64,000 nucleotides of DNA, from positions 124,001 to 188,000 of the forward strand of contig JADNRV010000045.1 of NCBI GenBank assembly GCA_015499995.1, read 5' to 3'. Every line of letters begins with the position of its first letter. Position 1 is the first letter of the stretch. The position numbers and the translations under genes were made by a program. Under the pieces are notes generated by a model, which was given only the letters and a program-made list of their open reading frames with translations, was not told the origin of the DNA and ran no database searches. This stretch comes from Flammula alnicola (Eukaryota > Basidiomycota > Agaricomycetes > Agaricales > Strophariaceae). This document shows positions 14,340-27,160 of the stretch, one piece after another.

Positions 14340-17300
14340 TTATCGAAGTTTATACTTCGCTTCGTTATCGTGACGGACATTGGGATCCAGGGTGTTGTGA
14401 AGTCCAAGCAACGTTTTGCTGACTGCTTCACTCGCACCTATCATAGGTTTCAAAACGGCAATCGGTACGGCCCGAATGATAGAACGAACAGGACCCTGTG
14501 CAGCAACGTTGTCAAGCTTCAAAACATGTACAGAACACCAGAAAGCATACCTCGTTTCCTGATCGTTCATAAACCTCCATGGGAACTGCGAGAATGGTTT
14601 GAGCCGCTGAACTAAGATTCCTATGCAGACTCTTGTAAGCAGACTGCACACCCTCCTTAAGATCGACAGGTTGCTGGGCATATTTAGATATCAAATCTCC
14701 AGTTTCCTCGTCATCTTCATTGTCAAACCCAATGTCGTCTCCGTGTGACACTTGTACTGGTTCAGCAGTGATAGAGGTTTCCATTTGGCCACCGAGAATC
14801 CCTTCGGCCTGTTCCAAAATTACCTGCGTTCCCGTGGCCAACTTGGCTCCCATCTTGACGGCTTCAATGGCTGTGGATTTCACAAAGGCGGTAGCACCTT
14901 TTTGCACCCCACGTACGATTCTCCCGTCTTTCTTGTATTGGGCAATGGGAAGAAGGATAAGATCAGCAACCCCTGAACCGACGTTGACCACTGAACGAAT
15001 GGGAGCCACGCCAGAGATGACTTCCGCTAGCTGAGTGGCTTTCACGTCTGGAGTCCAAAGGTCGTTCAGCATTTCGAAGAACCTTGGCCATCCAGTCACC
15101 TAAGGGCAACATCAATAACGAATAATAGCGTAACGGAGATGTGGACGTACGCCAGCAAGGGTAATATGACGAAGGGTCATCTCTGCACCATCGAAGTGGA
15201 AGAAGTTCATAAGTTCGATCGTCCTTCCTTCCTTAAGGGCTCTATAATCCACGCGACGCGGCTTATAATCTAGCTTGAGGTCGATCGGGAATATTTCACC
15301 AAGCTCTGTACAAGATGGGTAAGAATGTCTGGGCTACCTTTATGCAGAGAAAACCTTACGAATATATGCTCCGCCTTCGTCAGAGGGAGTATCGGCATTT
15401 GGGGAAGAATTTGGATCTTTGAAACTGAAAAATTTCTTCAAGAAGTCCACAGCGTCTTGGTCCACATATAACCGAAGAGGAAGAATCTTGGCCTACTGAA
15501 GTTAGAACTTTTCGTAAGGAAAAAGATACTGTCGTTACTTACTCTAAGTCTAACCTCCTCGGAGGGATTTCCTGGAACAGGTCGGACTCCTCGGAGCTCA
15601 ATGCGCACCATGTTCGAGTCTGTTTCTCTTACATTCCCTCGCGAGTCTGAACGAAGTTCTGTTAAAAACTTCTTCCAGGTTGAAGTCTTGATATGGTCCA
15701 AGATTTCCAGATCCCTGACAGTGACAAAAGTTCGAGAAACAAGGGGATCATCCGGTTGAAATTGGTCGAATTCTGCATGCAAACTCGCGAGACAAAATTC
15801 CATGCTTGGCACCCTTGATCTATTCAACCGTTTACCATGCACGCGTGTTGACCGTACCCGAGGTTTGTTCGAACTGGGAGGCCGCAATGATTGCCAGGAA
15901 CTTTGGCTCGCTGTTTCGAGGTCGTCCTTCAGTTCTTCATCTATAGCCGCAATCAAGACGGAAGGCTCCGCAAGAGCATCTTCGTCTTGCTCTAAGCCTA
16001 TGTGTACTGAGTTGAATAAGAGTGCACTGGTATCTTCGATGGTAGGATCTTGTATCTGTCCATTGGCCACGAGCTGTCTTATCTTCGCCAGTCGTTTTCG
16101 CATCTCTTTCACCTCTTCCTCGATCGTTTTCCGCGTTCTGGCCCAGTCATAGCCATCGTACAAAAACAAGTTAAGATGTCCGTCTAGCACTCGGACACTC
16201 AAAGTTGCATCACTAGAGCTACGGAGGAACATAATGAGCGAAAACAGATGTGCAAAAGGAGGAGACATTATGAACATACTATGAAGGGCCATGGGACTTA
16301 TCGGGTGGAATAGACAGATAGTAACCATCAATGGCATCGAGTCCCGCCGGGTCGAAGATTTTGATGGTTTCGCCACCAATTCTTGATACAACATGAGGAT
16401 CGTCAGCTGCGCTTTGAGTATCAAATTCCCCGCCATCGAAATCATTGAGGTCTTCATCAACAAGTTCTCGAAGACCTGCTGCAGCACCGAAAGATTCATC
16501 AAGGTAATCAAGGTTGCTTGGCAAGTCGTCGTATATCATGTCGGGCGCAGGGCCAACCTCAGGCACTTTCTTGAAAGCCAGGTCTTCTACAGATGCTGAG
16601 GGCGATGTTTAACAAATAGTCAAATCAACAAGAAAGGCATGCGTACACATAAGCGTAGTTCCTTCACTGCGAGGTTGTCCAATGACAGCAGGACCCTTGT
16701 TTGACGGCCTGGGTCTAAAGTGTGTCGAATAGGTGAAAGATATGCTAGAATACAATAAAGACACGCATACTTTTCATCCAAGGTTTCGAACAATGTGCCT
16801 AGGTCCTGACTGAATGCCGTCACCGCCGTCAAAGTATCCGCACATAAATGTAAGCGAAGTACAATGCGATCCACCAAAACCTGCCAATATCATTAACACC
16901 GAGGGGTCGTAGGAAACATGTGAATTACAGACCTTCCACAAAGGAAGAGCGTTAAGCTGGTTCACGATAGTTGTATCCAGATCTGACACCTCAGCGAGAA
17001 GCGCATAGCCAGCCGCCTAGTGCATGAATTAGCCCAAGAACCTCAGTGGATGCCCACAAATATTTACCATCCAAGTTGAGATACCACGTATAGAGCGAGC
17101 TGGTTCCAGGTGGGATTCTTGATCCTGAGCATCATCGATGGCCAATAGTGCAAGTGCAGTTGCAACGATATGGAATGATGAATCTCGAGAGTCGCCTATT
17201 ACATCTGTCGAAAATTCCAGCTCTTGCATATGGGAAACTAGAGCACCAGGGTATCTCGGAGCAAAGATACGAATAGAGCCATCTACTATCTTGACGAATA

Positions 17301-20300
17301 TTCGTGTTCGATCACTGGGTATCACGGACTCAAAGGTCTTTGGGCGTGTGTGTCAGTACAGTCGCATATTTGAAACATAGCGAACGCACACCCGGAGGAT
17401 TCTTGGCAAAGGTAGCCAAGTCAGAAATCCAGTGTGTATCTGGAAAAAAGCTGTAAGTAAAGCCGCACATCGTCAATTTGATCCGCGTCTCTTTGGTGTT
17501 CGTCTCCGGGATCATGGTTGTTGAAAGACTGAGCTTCACGATCGATTTGGGAGATGTAGACTGGAAAAAAAATTATCAACAGATGTTCGCTTAAGCAAAA
17601 AAAGTAAAAACCAATGAATGTGGTGAGGTGAGGCCCAGGAATCTTTGTGAAGCTGCCTGGCTTGAAGTGTTCTCGATAGTCAAATCCATGACCCCAATGG
17701 TCAAGATAGTTTGTTGCTTCAAGAAAATGTTACCTTCAAGTTAGGTTGGAAGAAGATGATATACCTTGCGGTTGGGGTTGAACTCCACCAAGATGTCCAG
17801 ATCCGAAGCCTTGATGTCGAAAGGTCGTGATTCGGCTTTGTTGTTGTCAGTACGTGGAACCATGACTCTGACAAATGCTGCACATTTTTTTCAGCAAAAG
17901 CCCAATATGCAGACAATTTGAATGCTTGCCCTCTGTGAGTGTTAGTCTGACAACAGTTTCCACGCTTTCAACAGTACTACTACTTAGGGCACTCCCACTC
18001 CCACTCCTTGACTTCGCAAAGAAACGACTGCCAATAAGACTCGCGTCTCTACTATCGCCAACCTCTGCTTCCTTTTCGTTGCCGGAAAGGCGTTCGAGAA
18101 GTTGACTGACGTCGTCAGCCCAATATTGCAAGGCGTCGAATTTGGACTTTGAGATATCGACGTGTAGTGCAGGGACACCACACTAAATGCCAGGGAGGGC
18201 GTCACTTTCGATTTTCCAGAACTCGGCTTGATGACACATATGCGAGGTTGTAATGGAGAAGTACGAAGCCCAGAAGTCATGAATTCATTATGACCATCCA
18301 TTTCAGTTAGTGGTCCGAACGACGCAAATGCAGTCGCAGTAGCTGCACCAACCATGGAACAAGAGAAAACAGCTCCACTGAATTCAGCCTTGAGTAATAC
18401 GGATTCATCAGATACGTCGGGTAGTCGTGGCGGCGAAGGATCTTCCCTTGCGAACCTCGTAGAAGGCTTGCTTGGAGTTGAACCCAAGGCTATGTTGATA
18501 TCGTGAAGGTCCAATACCAAGGTGCCAGACCGGTTACTGAGGTGTGAGGGAGGCGGGCATCGAATGGACAAACGAATGATGGGAAAGTTGATAACTAGTC
18601 GCGAGTGTCGGGTCCGACCTTCGTGCTTTGTAAAACCATGTTTTAACGGATAGTCAGTAGCTTACAGATGATGATACAGCTATAGAGACTGACTGGATGT
18701 CTTTGCTTCTGCCTAGACTGAGACTGGTTGGAGGGACGGAACTCAGATAAGCCCGGCTGGAATTCATTGAGTCCTGGGTCATCTCTTTCTTTGGCTGTTC
18801 TTGTGCCCTTCATGTCCCAGGCAGCAGAAGAATATTCATTGATCGTCGTTTGAGACGAAGCAGAGATTTGATAACTGGATTGGTTCTCCGAGACTAGTAT
18901 CAGGTCTTCGAAAAAGGACAAGGGACCCCAGGCTGCAAAAGATGTTCAAGATCAAGGCGGATGTTAAGTGGTGCCATTTGCGCTTCAAGACTTTCAGTGG
19001 TTTGGATTTGCCCTGGCCTATCTGTAGAAGCGGTGACTAATCGGCTGCCAATAAGTCGGAGAGCTGGTTGTGTGGAAATGAGAGGCAAGGATGGTTCGAT
19101 GCCAGGACTCGAATGAGGTCTGAAACGATTAGGAGTGCCCGACTTCGCCGACTGACACCGCCAATGGGACAATCGAGTCCCAAATTTTCGGCAATTTTCT
19201 TTTGTCCAGTCGATGACGTCGAATGTCGGAAGAGTAGGATACGTTTCGGTGCCATGTGGATGAATAAGCGGCCTCGGGTACTGGGATATGAGGAGTGGGT
19301 CTGTTATAAGTAGAGGGAAGGCCAGCAATCCGAAGTCTGATCACTGTTCTGTTTTTCGGGTGACTTGTTGAAGAAAAATACGGAGATGTCAGCAACGTTG
19401 ATTTCAAAAGAGGTTAATGAAGACTGCGTGGAAGAAACGCTCCCTTTCGGCTTGAAGCCTTCCGCCGTTGATCCATCTAAGATTGCCCCAGATGCGGACA
19501 TTGAGTCCACATAAATGCGCGTGTAACTACGTTCCAACTGAGGTGGAACTAGTGGTCGGTCGAAGAATTCTTGAACATGAATCGTTTTCGAATCATTTCC
19601 CTCGTCCGAAGCGGATGAAAGGAGGAGAAGGACGGTAGCACGAATTTGTGCTTTGGCCTTTATTGAAGGCAGTTTTGCCGTCGAGGAAAGCTTCGAAGGA
19701 GGGGCGTCATTTAAAGTGTATTGTTCTGTCGCCATCGCTCGTGTTAATCGCAGTAAAGACTGCATTTGCCATGGACGGATCGCACAAGCTATAATACCGA
19801 TTGACATAGTAACCTGCAGCTCGTCCTTTGATGCAGCACTCGAGTCCGTCGAGACCAAAAAAGGATCATCATCCGACTCTTGAGGCACGGGTGAAGGTGT
19901 CATAAGATTTAATGATATCGGCTGAGATCCAAACGACAGCAATTCCTCGTCGCTGGATCCTGACGGCTCATTGAAGCCCAAAACTTCTGGGTCCGGAATT
20001 GATGGACTAGGAGGCATTCCAACGGGAGTTTCTTCAATACGATCTTGCATCCGGGGGGCAGAGGAGACCGTCGATATGGCACTTTCGTACATGCTACTTG
20101 AAACTGAGCCGTTTGGTGAAGATGATCTTGGTGGCAGGGAGGCCAAAGACTGAGACATCACAAACTGGGTCTCTTCATCCATAGACGAATTAGAGGAAGC
20201 ACGAGAGAGGGGCCGAGATGTGGCCGTGCTGGGAGAATGGTTAGGCGATTCAGTCGTTATAGGGAAGAAGGATGGGCTGATGGGAAGGGAAAGGTTGCGT

Positions 20301-21176
20301 GACGTTAGGGATAGCCCAGTAATGCTTAGGGTGCGGTTTTCTCCTTGTACAGGGGCAGACATGGAGGAGCTTGGAGAAGGATTGCTCTTTGTGTCGGTGT
20401 AGTATTGGATGCCTTGAAGAGATAGGGTTAGGTTCATATTCCCTGGATGGATTAGGGAAATTTTGATGTCCTGGGCATCGAATTCGAATCTCGCCAGCAA
20501 ACGCTCAATAAGACTTGCAAAGACCGAAACTCCAGCTGGGTCTGTGTCGAATTTATGCGGATCGTAATCGCTCGTGCCAGGCATATCAAGACCCCCTGGG
20601 AGGAAATGACTCTCGCTGTTGTCTGGATGTAGTGCAGCTTCTTGGTGGAAGGATTGCCAGAGGGTGGCCTCTTCTCGTGGAGATAGTTCCTCATGAATAA
20701 AAGACTCTGCCACTGATGCTACAGATTCTGAGAGGTCAATATCCGTGCTGCGCACACCATCAAAGGAAGGAACCACGTGGAAGACAAGGTGTAACGACTT
20801 CAAAGAGAAGCCAAGGGTAGAAGCCAATGGATTAGGCCATGGAATTCGAACTTTGACTGATGATATTCTTCCATCTTGCAACATTATGGGTAATCCATCC
20901 AGATAACCGTTGATAGTCTATGTCAAATTGTTAAGCGTATTGTAGGAAATGATATTGGTAGATGAATACGCACTTCGGAATTCAGCTCGAGATCATTAAC
21001 TTGCACATAACCCGAACCAATCTGAGAGTCAATTTGGTGATAATCCAATTGTCCAGGCTTCAGGAGGTGACCAAGGGATTTCTTCAAATAAAGGAGAGAA
21101 ATCGGCCCTGAATACTGGTTGGGATTGCGAAGTTGAAGCTTGGAAGTCCTGGAATCCAAGACGTGTACCAAGCCAT
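14340..21176 (-). CDS. ATG2: Autophagy-related protein 2, bridge-like lipid transfer protein
   Basis: Atg2 moves lipid from the ER to the growing autophagosome and works with Atg9 and Atg18. The start at 21176 gives [19 protein letters not shown], the typical amphipathic N-terminus. The chorein-type block follows ([31 protein letters not shown]) and then [12 protein letters not shown] sequence. The 6.8-kb gene ends with the family C-terminus around 14850-15100 ([49 protein letters not shown]). The Ser/Pro-rich insert at about 19900-20300 is probably disordered. At 21086-21088 the reading frame breaks inside GRFLSF/LKKSLGH; one extra base in the short T run repairs it. The start is divergent from the NSL1-like gene. 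Family identity is certain. Confidence 0.95.
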
Positions 21177-21496
21177 GGTTGGAGGGTTCTTTGAGACGGA
21201 GGTTATAGGATAGTAAGTAACAGTAATGGGTAGGAAGTCACTGTCATTGCAGCTGGTTTGTTACAGAGGAAGACGCTGAGGACGATCCCTTATCCAATAG
21301 CAAGGATGTCGAGGAAGAAGCAGAGAGCTGAACGGAAGAGAGCCTTACGGAACTCAATAAAGCACTGCAGCACAAGGCGAATGACGCTGCATTTCCATCA
21401 CGTGCCTTAATTGGCATCCTAGTGACTTCTTGCGCCCATACTTCTCTCCTCCCCAAACCTGGACCACCTCGAGCTTGGCTTCACGCCACCGCGCGA

Positions 21497-22313
21497 ATGG
21501 AAAACCGTGAAGATATACCCCGCGTGTCTGTAGGCTCTGTTCAAGACTGGCAAAAAGTACGATCCAACTACAGGGAAGCAGCGCTGTCAGAACTCCAGGA
21601 ACAAGTGGCTTCTCGAGGCATAACTCATGAGAAAGACGCGATAATAGCCCATCTCGAACAGGTTCGATTCTTGAATGCACTTTTCTTGCGTAATGACACG
21701 ATAATATTTATTCTAGTTTATTGAAAAGACCTTCAACCTTGCGCAACCTAATCTTCGCGTTAACGGTCATAATTTTGAATCGCTTGACAAAAATGGCAGA
21801 GGTATGTCTCAGCCAATATCTTGCCCAGTCCAGCCTCACCAAAATCAACAGAAATGGAGGCGTTCGATGAAACGCTGGACAGACGGATATGGTCTTTGGC
21901 TGATACTCGGCTCCAATGGCACAAACGTATAGCGGAGACAAGGCGAACTGTGCCGACGGAAATCGAATCCACCGTCGCTACGCTACTTGAACAACATCGG
22001 AAACTCGACACAATCATTTTGTCTGCTCTATCTGAAGACGTACCAGAGGAAGACCTGGTATCTGAGGAAGACGGCGAGTTTTGCTCTTAAGCCGAAGCCG
22101 AATTTTCGTTGCTGAAGTATATGGTAGATGTTCGACGACGAATTGAACAGGTGCTGCAGAATACTTCTGCCATAGCCCATGAGCTTGATCAGGTATGTGT
22201 GCGGCCTTGATTTATTTCTCGATGCTCATATTTTGTAGACTGTATCTCGGCAGCAAGAACGAGGGGACAGGGTCAGGGTCATTGCTACGGAGGTCAAGTC
22301 TTTGAAACCATGA
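21497..22313 (+). CDS. NSL1: Probable kinetochore protein Nsl1/Mis14 with an in-frame stop
   Basis: The protein resembles the Mis14/Nsl1 subunit of the MIND (Mis12) complex, which links centromeric chromatin to the outer kinetochore. Seen: MENREDIPRVSVGSVQDW, then FIEKTFNLAQPNLRVNG after an intron at 21662-21716. Next comes the family-like MEAFDETLDRRIWSLADTR with a long helical stretch (ETRRTVPTEIESTVATLLEQ). An in-frame TAA lies at 22088-22090. The same frame then continues as helical coding sequence (AEAEFSLLKYMVDVRRRIEQ), with a clean donor and acceptor before a last exon ending at 22313. Either the protein stops at 22090, or an unseen intron or base error lies there. Family assignment rests on layout and one motif. 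Confidence 0.58.
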
Positions 22314-22566
22314 ACTTATTGAGACATACATGTCGATTGTCATCTATTGGGATATTTTTGTATTACATAGTCGTTCATTTATGACCTTATGCTTTCTGTA
22401 TACTAGAGTAGATACTAGTTTTTGGCAGGATCGCTGCTTTTGCGATGTATTGTATGGATATACTACAATACCTCTTGATATTGCGTGTTGGTTTGTTCAG
22501 TACTGATTACATATCCGAGAGAGACGAAGTTGGAATGCAATTATTCCCCGTATCTGACTAAACGGA
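22314..22566. other. Short intergenic stretch between convergent genes
   Basis: About 250 bp between the NSL1-like and GAR1 stop codons. It is AT-rich and presumably holds both 3' ends. No other signal was seen. Confidence 0.4.
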
Positions 22567-23430
22567 CTACGATCCTCGAAAACCTCCGCCTCGTCCACCT
22601 CGTCCACCAAAGCCGCCACCGCCTCGTCCACGATCACCACCACCCCGGCCACCACCTCTGAATCCACCTGCGCCTCCGCCTCGCCACCAGAAAAGCCACC
22701 TCTCGATCCTCCAAACCCTCCTCTAGTACCTCCTCTCGAAAATCCCCGTCCACCTGGCGCGCCGCGACCTCCACCACGCCCTGGCGGTCCTCCGCGTCCT
22801 CCTCGTCCTCGTTCTAGAAAACAATATTAAAAAAGGCGATCTAAATAGAGGATATCAAAATTTACTTGTAACACCTTCGGGGGGAAAGAGTTAGCGGAAG
22901 GCCTTTCTGAAGTCATGATAACATAATTACACACCTCCAGCCACTTTTGGTTTGGGTAAAAATCGGTCAATTGGCAATAGTTTATCACCACCGATGTAAA
23001 CTTTGTCGCCCTTTTTGAAACTGCTTGCGACCATCCCTTCGCCCATTTTTATAGAGAAAAAGACTTCATTTATAGGGCCGAGAATCTCGTCGACTTTGCC
23101 AATCTGTGACTTGTTTTGGAGATATATTGGAGCATTGAAGTATGGAACTTTGTCTGGCATTAGCGACGAGCAAAACATCTCGTCCTCAACGGCATGCACA
23201 AAAGTCCCCAGTTCTAAAAGAATGGTTTACTGAACTGTAATTTCTGTTTATTTAATTTGATTGGGCGTACCTAAAACTTGTTCGGGAGGGCCCATATCTC
23301 GTTGTTGGAATCCTCCTCTTCCGCCTCCACGGCCTACATCCTAATATTAGGCATGAAAGCAATTTTTTCGCTTGAGCAAGGACTAACCTCCACCACGGCC
23401 GCCGAATCCTCTTGAACCACCGCGGCTCAT
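22567..23430 (-). CDS. GAR1: H/ACA ribonucleoprotein subunit Gar1
   Basis: Gar1 is a core protein of H/ACA snoRNPs, which make pseudouridine in rRNA in the nucleolus. It has the usual three-part layout. The N-terminal RGG arm starts [14 protein letters not shown]. The central Gar1 domain (about 22930-23200) includes [31 protein letters not shown] and [13 protein letters not shown] long C-terminal GGR tail ends RGGGFRGS. Introns are short and one lies just after the start exon. In the tail the frame changes near 22682-22690 (GGFSGG to RGGGAGGF); one added base restores the Gly/Arg pattern. Confidence 0.94.
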
Positions 23431-23839
23431 GTCTACAACGTTAGAGGTAATGCAGACAGATGGCTTTTATGCGAAAGAATGTAGTTGTCAAACAAAATTC
23501 GAACTTTTGACGGACCGACGACTGAAACGATCTGACGGTATGCACTTTTCAATTTCCGATAAGTATTACGTAAACCCCTGTAAGGCTGTAAGTAAGTAGT
23601 CTAACTGGCGAAATGAAAAGATCCAGAAAACGAACGAGAGTGAAGAAGGGGTTTTTTTATATATAGTAGGATTCCCTGTGAAAATGCTTAATATTTTTAT
23701 CTAACTTGACTGGCTATCATTAATCAGTAGCTGTACAAGACTCCTCCAAGCTCAAGCACGACCTAAGTAGAACTTGAGTAGAACGACCGCTGCATTTGAA
23801 TTATTGTGATATGTAAATCACAGAAGCTTTATATACAAA
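23431..23839. promoter_or_regulatory. GAR1 upstream region with TATA-like element
   Basis: About 410 bp lie between the GAR1 start and the end of the next minus-strand gene. On the minus strand a TATATATAAAAAAA run lies at about 23653-23666, roughly 225 bp before the GAR1 ATG. This could be a core promoter with a long leader. The TATA role is inferred from sequence alone. Confidence 0.35.
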
Positions 23840-26800
23840 TTAACGTCGTGTTGGTGTATCTAAATGGCTGCTAGACAGGGCAATTGACTTATTGGTTGTG
23901 TTGAGGTTGCTAAGGCGGGGAAGACGTATTTTGAGCGAAGGAGTAATCGACAAAGAGGGTGAATGAAGTGGCGCAGAAGACGAGGTGGGTGGGGTTTCCT
24001 GATTAGCTGAATGTAACTGGCCATAGCGAGCTGGAGTCTTTATCAATTTCCTTGTTTCTCGATCCTGTTTTTCTCCTTTGTCAGCCTTTTCTTCCTTAAC
24101 ACTTTTGGCAGAGTCTCGAGGATCATTGGCATGAAAACCATTCTCTCCATCGGGGAGAGGTAGCTCATCGTCTCGCGTTTTGCGCTTCCGTCCCTGTTTC
24201 TCCTTTGCGTCCTTTACAGAGCCTTCAGCGTCTTTCTGCTTCGTCTGTCGAGGTGTGCGAACCGCTCGCGTCGTCTATATTTTGAACGAATGAGGGTCTG
24301 TCTCGTCACAAGATGACTGAAAATATGCACCTTTGATATTCCGCTTGAAGATGCTAAGGGAATTTCAGAAAAGGATGCACTTATAAGTGATGGACTATCA
24401 ATTTCCTCCAACTGTGTTGTGATGAGCTTTAGTTAGCGATGGCACTCCACAGAGAGCGAACAATTCAACCTTCACATTGACGAGTTTCGTCTTATTTGGA
24501 GCATTCGTAGCTGAATTCAGGCCACTTGACGGTATGGGGTTCTCATCGCCTTGCCTGAGGGAGCTCTGGCGCACGGATCTCAGCACCTCAGTCAGCACAG
24601 AGAAAAGTTGCCTTACCCGAGAAGAAATGCTTGTAAGAGGTGTATCATTGATATGATTCCTGCTTCTGGACCGTAATTCTCGAGTACTGGTTTCGGGAAT
24701 AAGCTGATGGGATGTTCGCCTCCGCCTCACAGCAGATATTGTGACACTTGACGATGTATTTGCGGATTCGCTTGATCGATTGACGACATTTCGTCCGTTT
24801 TTGACAGGCTCGGGTGGAATAGGATACTAAGTGGATATTTAAGTTCTGACATAATGGGAAGACTCGGGAGCGTGCCGCTTACCTTCCTTGGCCGCCCAAC
24901 TTTATTCTTCGTAGGAGGTTTGGGAGGCTCATGATCGGTTTGAATACCACAATCAACCACCTTTTTGCCACGGGCGTGAGAAGGTTCAGATTTTCTGGCT
25001 GTGGCCAGGTCGCATAATAACTGATAACAAATATCAAAAATTGTCCAATGATTTGCGATAGTGTTCTTACCTGTGCTGCGGAAGTTCGTCGAGGTCGCCG
25101 TTCTGTCCAGGCGATAGCATATGATCATCGGAATCTTCGAGAGAACTGAGTGATGTCAGGGGGGAAGACATTCCAGAAATCATTTCCGCGTCTCTGCTTG
25201 AAATGAGTACAACGTGCAAGAGCTATGTGGCTTGGAACGCACCTTGTTACATGGTCGTCCCATTTGTTGAGTTTGTTCCAAAAGTCAAGGACAATAACTC
25301 GTTCTGGAACCCTATATCGACGACCATTAATGAGAACTTCATCCACAGGTATATTGCGATTGGGCATCGTTGACGAATATTCGGGATGGATAACTTCTAT
25401 GTTGCCATTATTGTATTGGCGAGGTTTTGTGATTTCTATAGGCGTAGCATGCTGCTTTGGAATGCGGCGCTTGGGAGGCTACGCACAATCACAATGAGAG
25501 AGTGGAATGAGTTGGGCAAAGAGTCAACTTACCTGTACTCGCTCAGCATGGTTGGGACACATCCATTTCTTGTTGAACGGAGGTAAGGTCGAAAGAGGAG
25601 GATCGAGGCAATCTAGATGCCAATGCAGATTGCAGTAATCACAAGATATAATGCTTCTCCATGCATCCGGGGTGCTCGCCTTAGATATCGATCTTCGGGG
25701 GCGCTTGGCAGCAGGAGCAGTCGCTGTAAGGCTACTCGGAAGGACGGACAACCCGCATTGAAAGCAAAGAACGGCGCCCCCGTTTCTATCTCGAAGCCGA
25801 TGGGGATCTCGATCTTCTAATTGACCATGACGACTAGAGATTATCGTTAGTCGAAATTAACGGACGATGTAGATGATGTTCCTGATTTACTTTAGACGGG
25901 GTGCTTTGACTCCCGAGCCATCAACGTAGTTGCCTTTTGGCCCAGTGGCAACTAATTTGACAATATGAGTGAAGAATGCAATAGAGATAGGATCAATTTA
26001 CCATCTTTGAAGTATGTTCTTATATCTTCAGGAAGTTGAAATTCCACCGGATTAGAAATCTGCAACTGATGGATTGCAGCAGATAACAATGACGGTGGAG
26101 GTTTGCGAGGAGGATGCTGTTGTGCAAATGTCATTGTGGGAGCGGACTAAGGCAGGAGCGATAATGTAATCACCTTGCGGGCAGCACACGTGGAACAGAA
26201 CCACCGAGCGTCACCATCATCATCAACGTCCTCCAACGGAGGATCCAGGCACCAAAAGTGGAATGCTCGGGGACAACCATCGCAGTAAACTAGCGAGCCG
26301 TAAGAACGACAAGAGGAACAATGATCCTCGTTATTGAGCTAGCGGGTAAACATATATCAGGCAATGTGAGGAATTTTTTGAAAGACAACGCACAAGGTTA
26401 CTTGGGGGCTCTGGAGAGTTTAGTGAAAAAGACTTCGGTTCTTCTTTCACTCGAAGTGGTGGACTATCCGTCTCCTTGCCTTTTCCCTTGTCCTTCCTTC
26501 TGGGCCTGCCGACGGGAGCAGGCGGGGGCAGTGGATCCAGGAGATTGAGGGATGAGTTCGACCTCGAAACCGACGGCTCCTTGTCCAAGCCCATAGTGAC
26601 GGAGTCCGAGTCTAAGGGAACGGGTTGGAGACCAGTATTCGAGGCAAGGTCTGCGTGTGTTGAGAGATCCGGTGGCAAGGCGGGTGCAGTACTACTGCCT
26701 TGATTCCGAGCTGAGGCTCGTTGGGCTCGACCACTCGCAGTTCTGACAGCGTGTTGAGGACATGCATCGCAGCAAGGCGGGTTGGAGGCAAAAAGAACAA

Positions 26801-27160
26801 GAACATAGGTTCGTGGAGACACTTGCATGTGAGCATAGACTCTATGCGGGATATACAAAAAGATACACACCCTTTGTCAACTCTGGATCGCTTGGAACGG
26901 GGGCCTTCAAATTCTTGCCCAATTAAAGTCCCATGAGTAAGACCAGAATACGTGGATCCAGGATCAGAAGGCGGAAGATAGGAATAGGACATTGAAGGTT
27001 TCCTAGGATCGCGCTTCAGAGCATTCTGTTGCAGAGAAGCTGAGGACGGAGGCCCCGGAAGAATTTCTGTGGCCAGACTGGCATCACCCTCAAGATGAGG
27101 TGGCTGATGGACCGGAACACCTGGCAGCAAGTAAGCTGGTAAACTCGCCGTCGTAGCCAT
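23840..27160 (-). CDS. Double-PHD-finger protein, Rco1-like (Rpd3S-type HDAC subunit)
   Basis: The protein has two PHD fingers spaced as in Rco1/Cph1, which brings the Rpd3S histone deacetylase to transcribed chromatin. The start at 27160 gives MATTASLPAYLLPGVPVH. A disordered region with a basic patch (VGRPRRKDKGKGKE) precedes PHD1 at about 26170-26340 (CSSCRSYGSLVYCDGCPRAF, HFWCLDPPLED, WFCSTC). A linker with ISNPVEFQLPEDIRTYFKD may be the Rco1 partner-binding helix. PHD2 lies at about 25550-25760 (CFQCGL, ISCDYCNLHWHLDCLDPP, WMCPNH). The tail is Ser/Thr-rich and includes an AT-hook-like KVGRPRKV, ending LDTPTRR. An upstream in-frame extension exists but 27160 fits best. The complex assignment is by architecture. 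Confidence 0.75.

Noticed and set aside
21655..21680. tRNA B-box-like GGTTCGATTCT
   Set aside because: It lies at an intron donor of the NSL1-like gene, and no A box or cloverleaf fits around it.
22590..22800. Tandem GGCGGTGG-type repeats as a possible CRISPR or satellite
   Set aside because: They encode the RGG tail of Gar1; there are no regular spacers.
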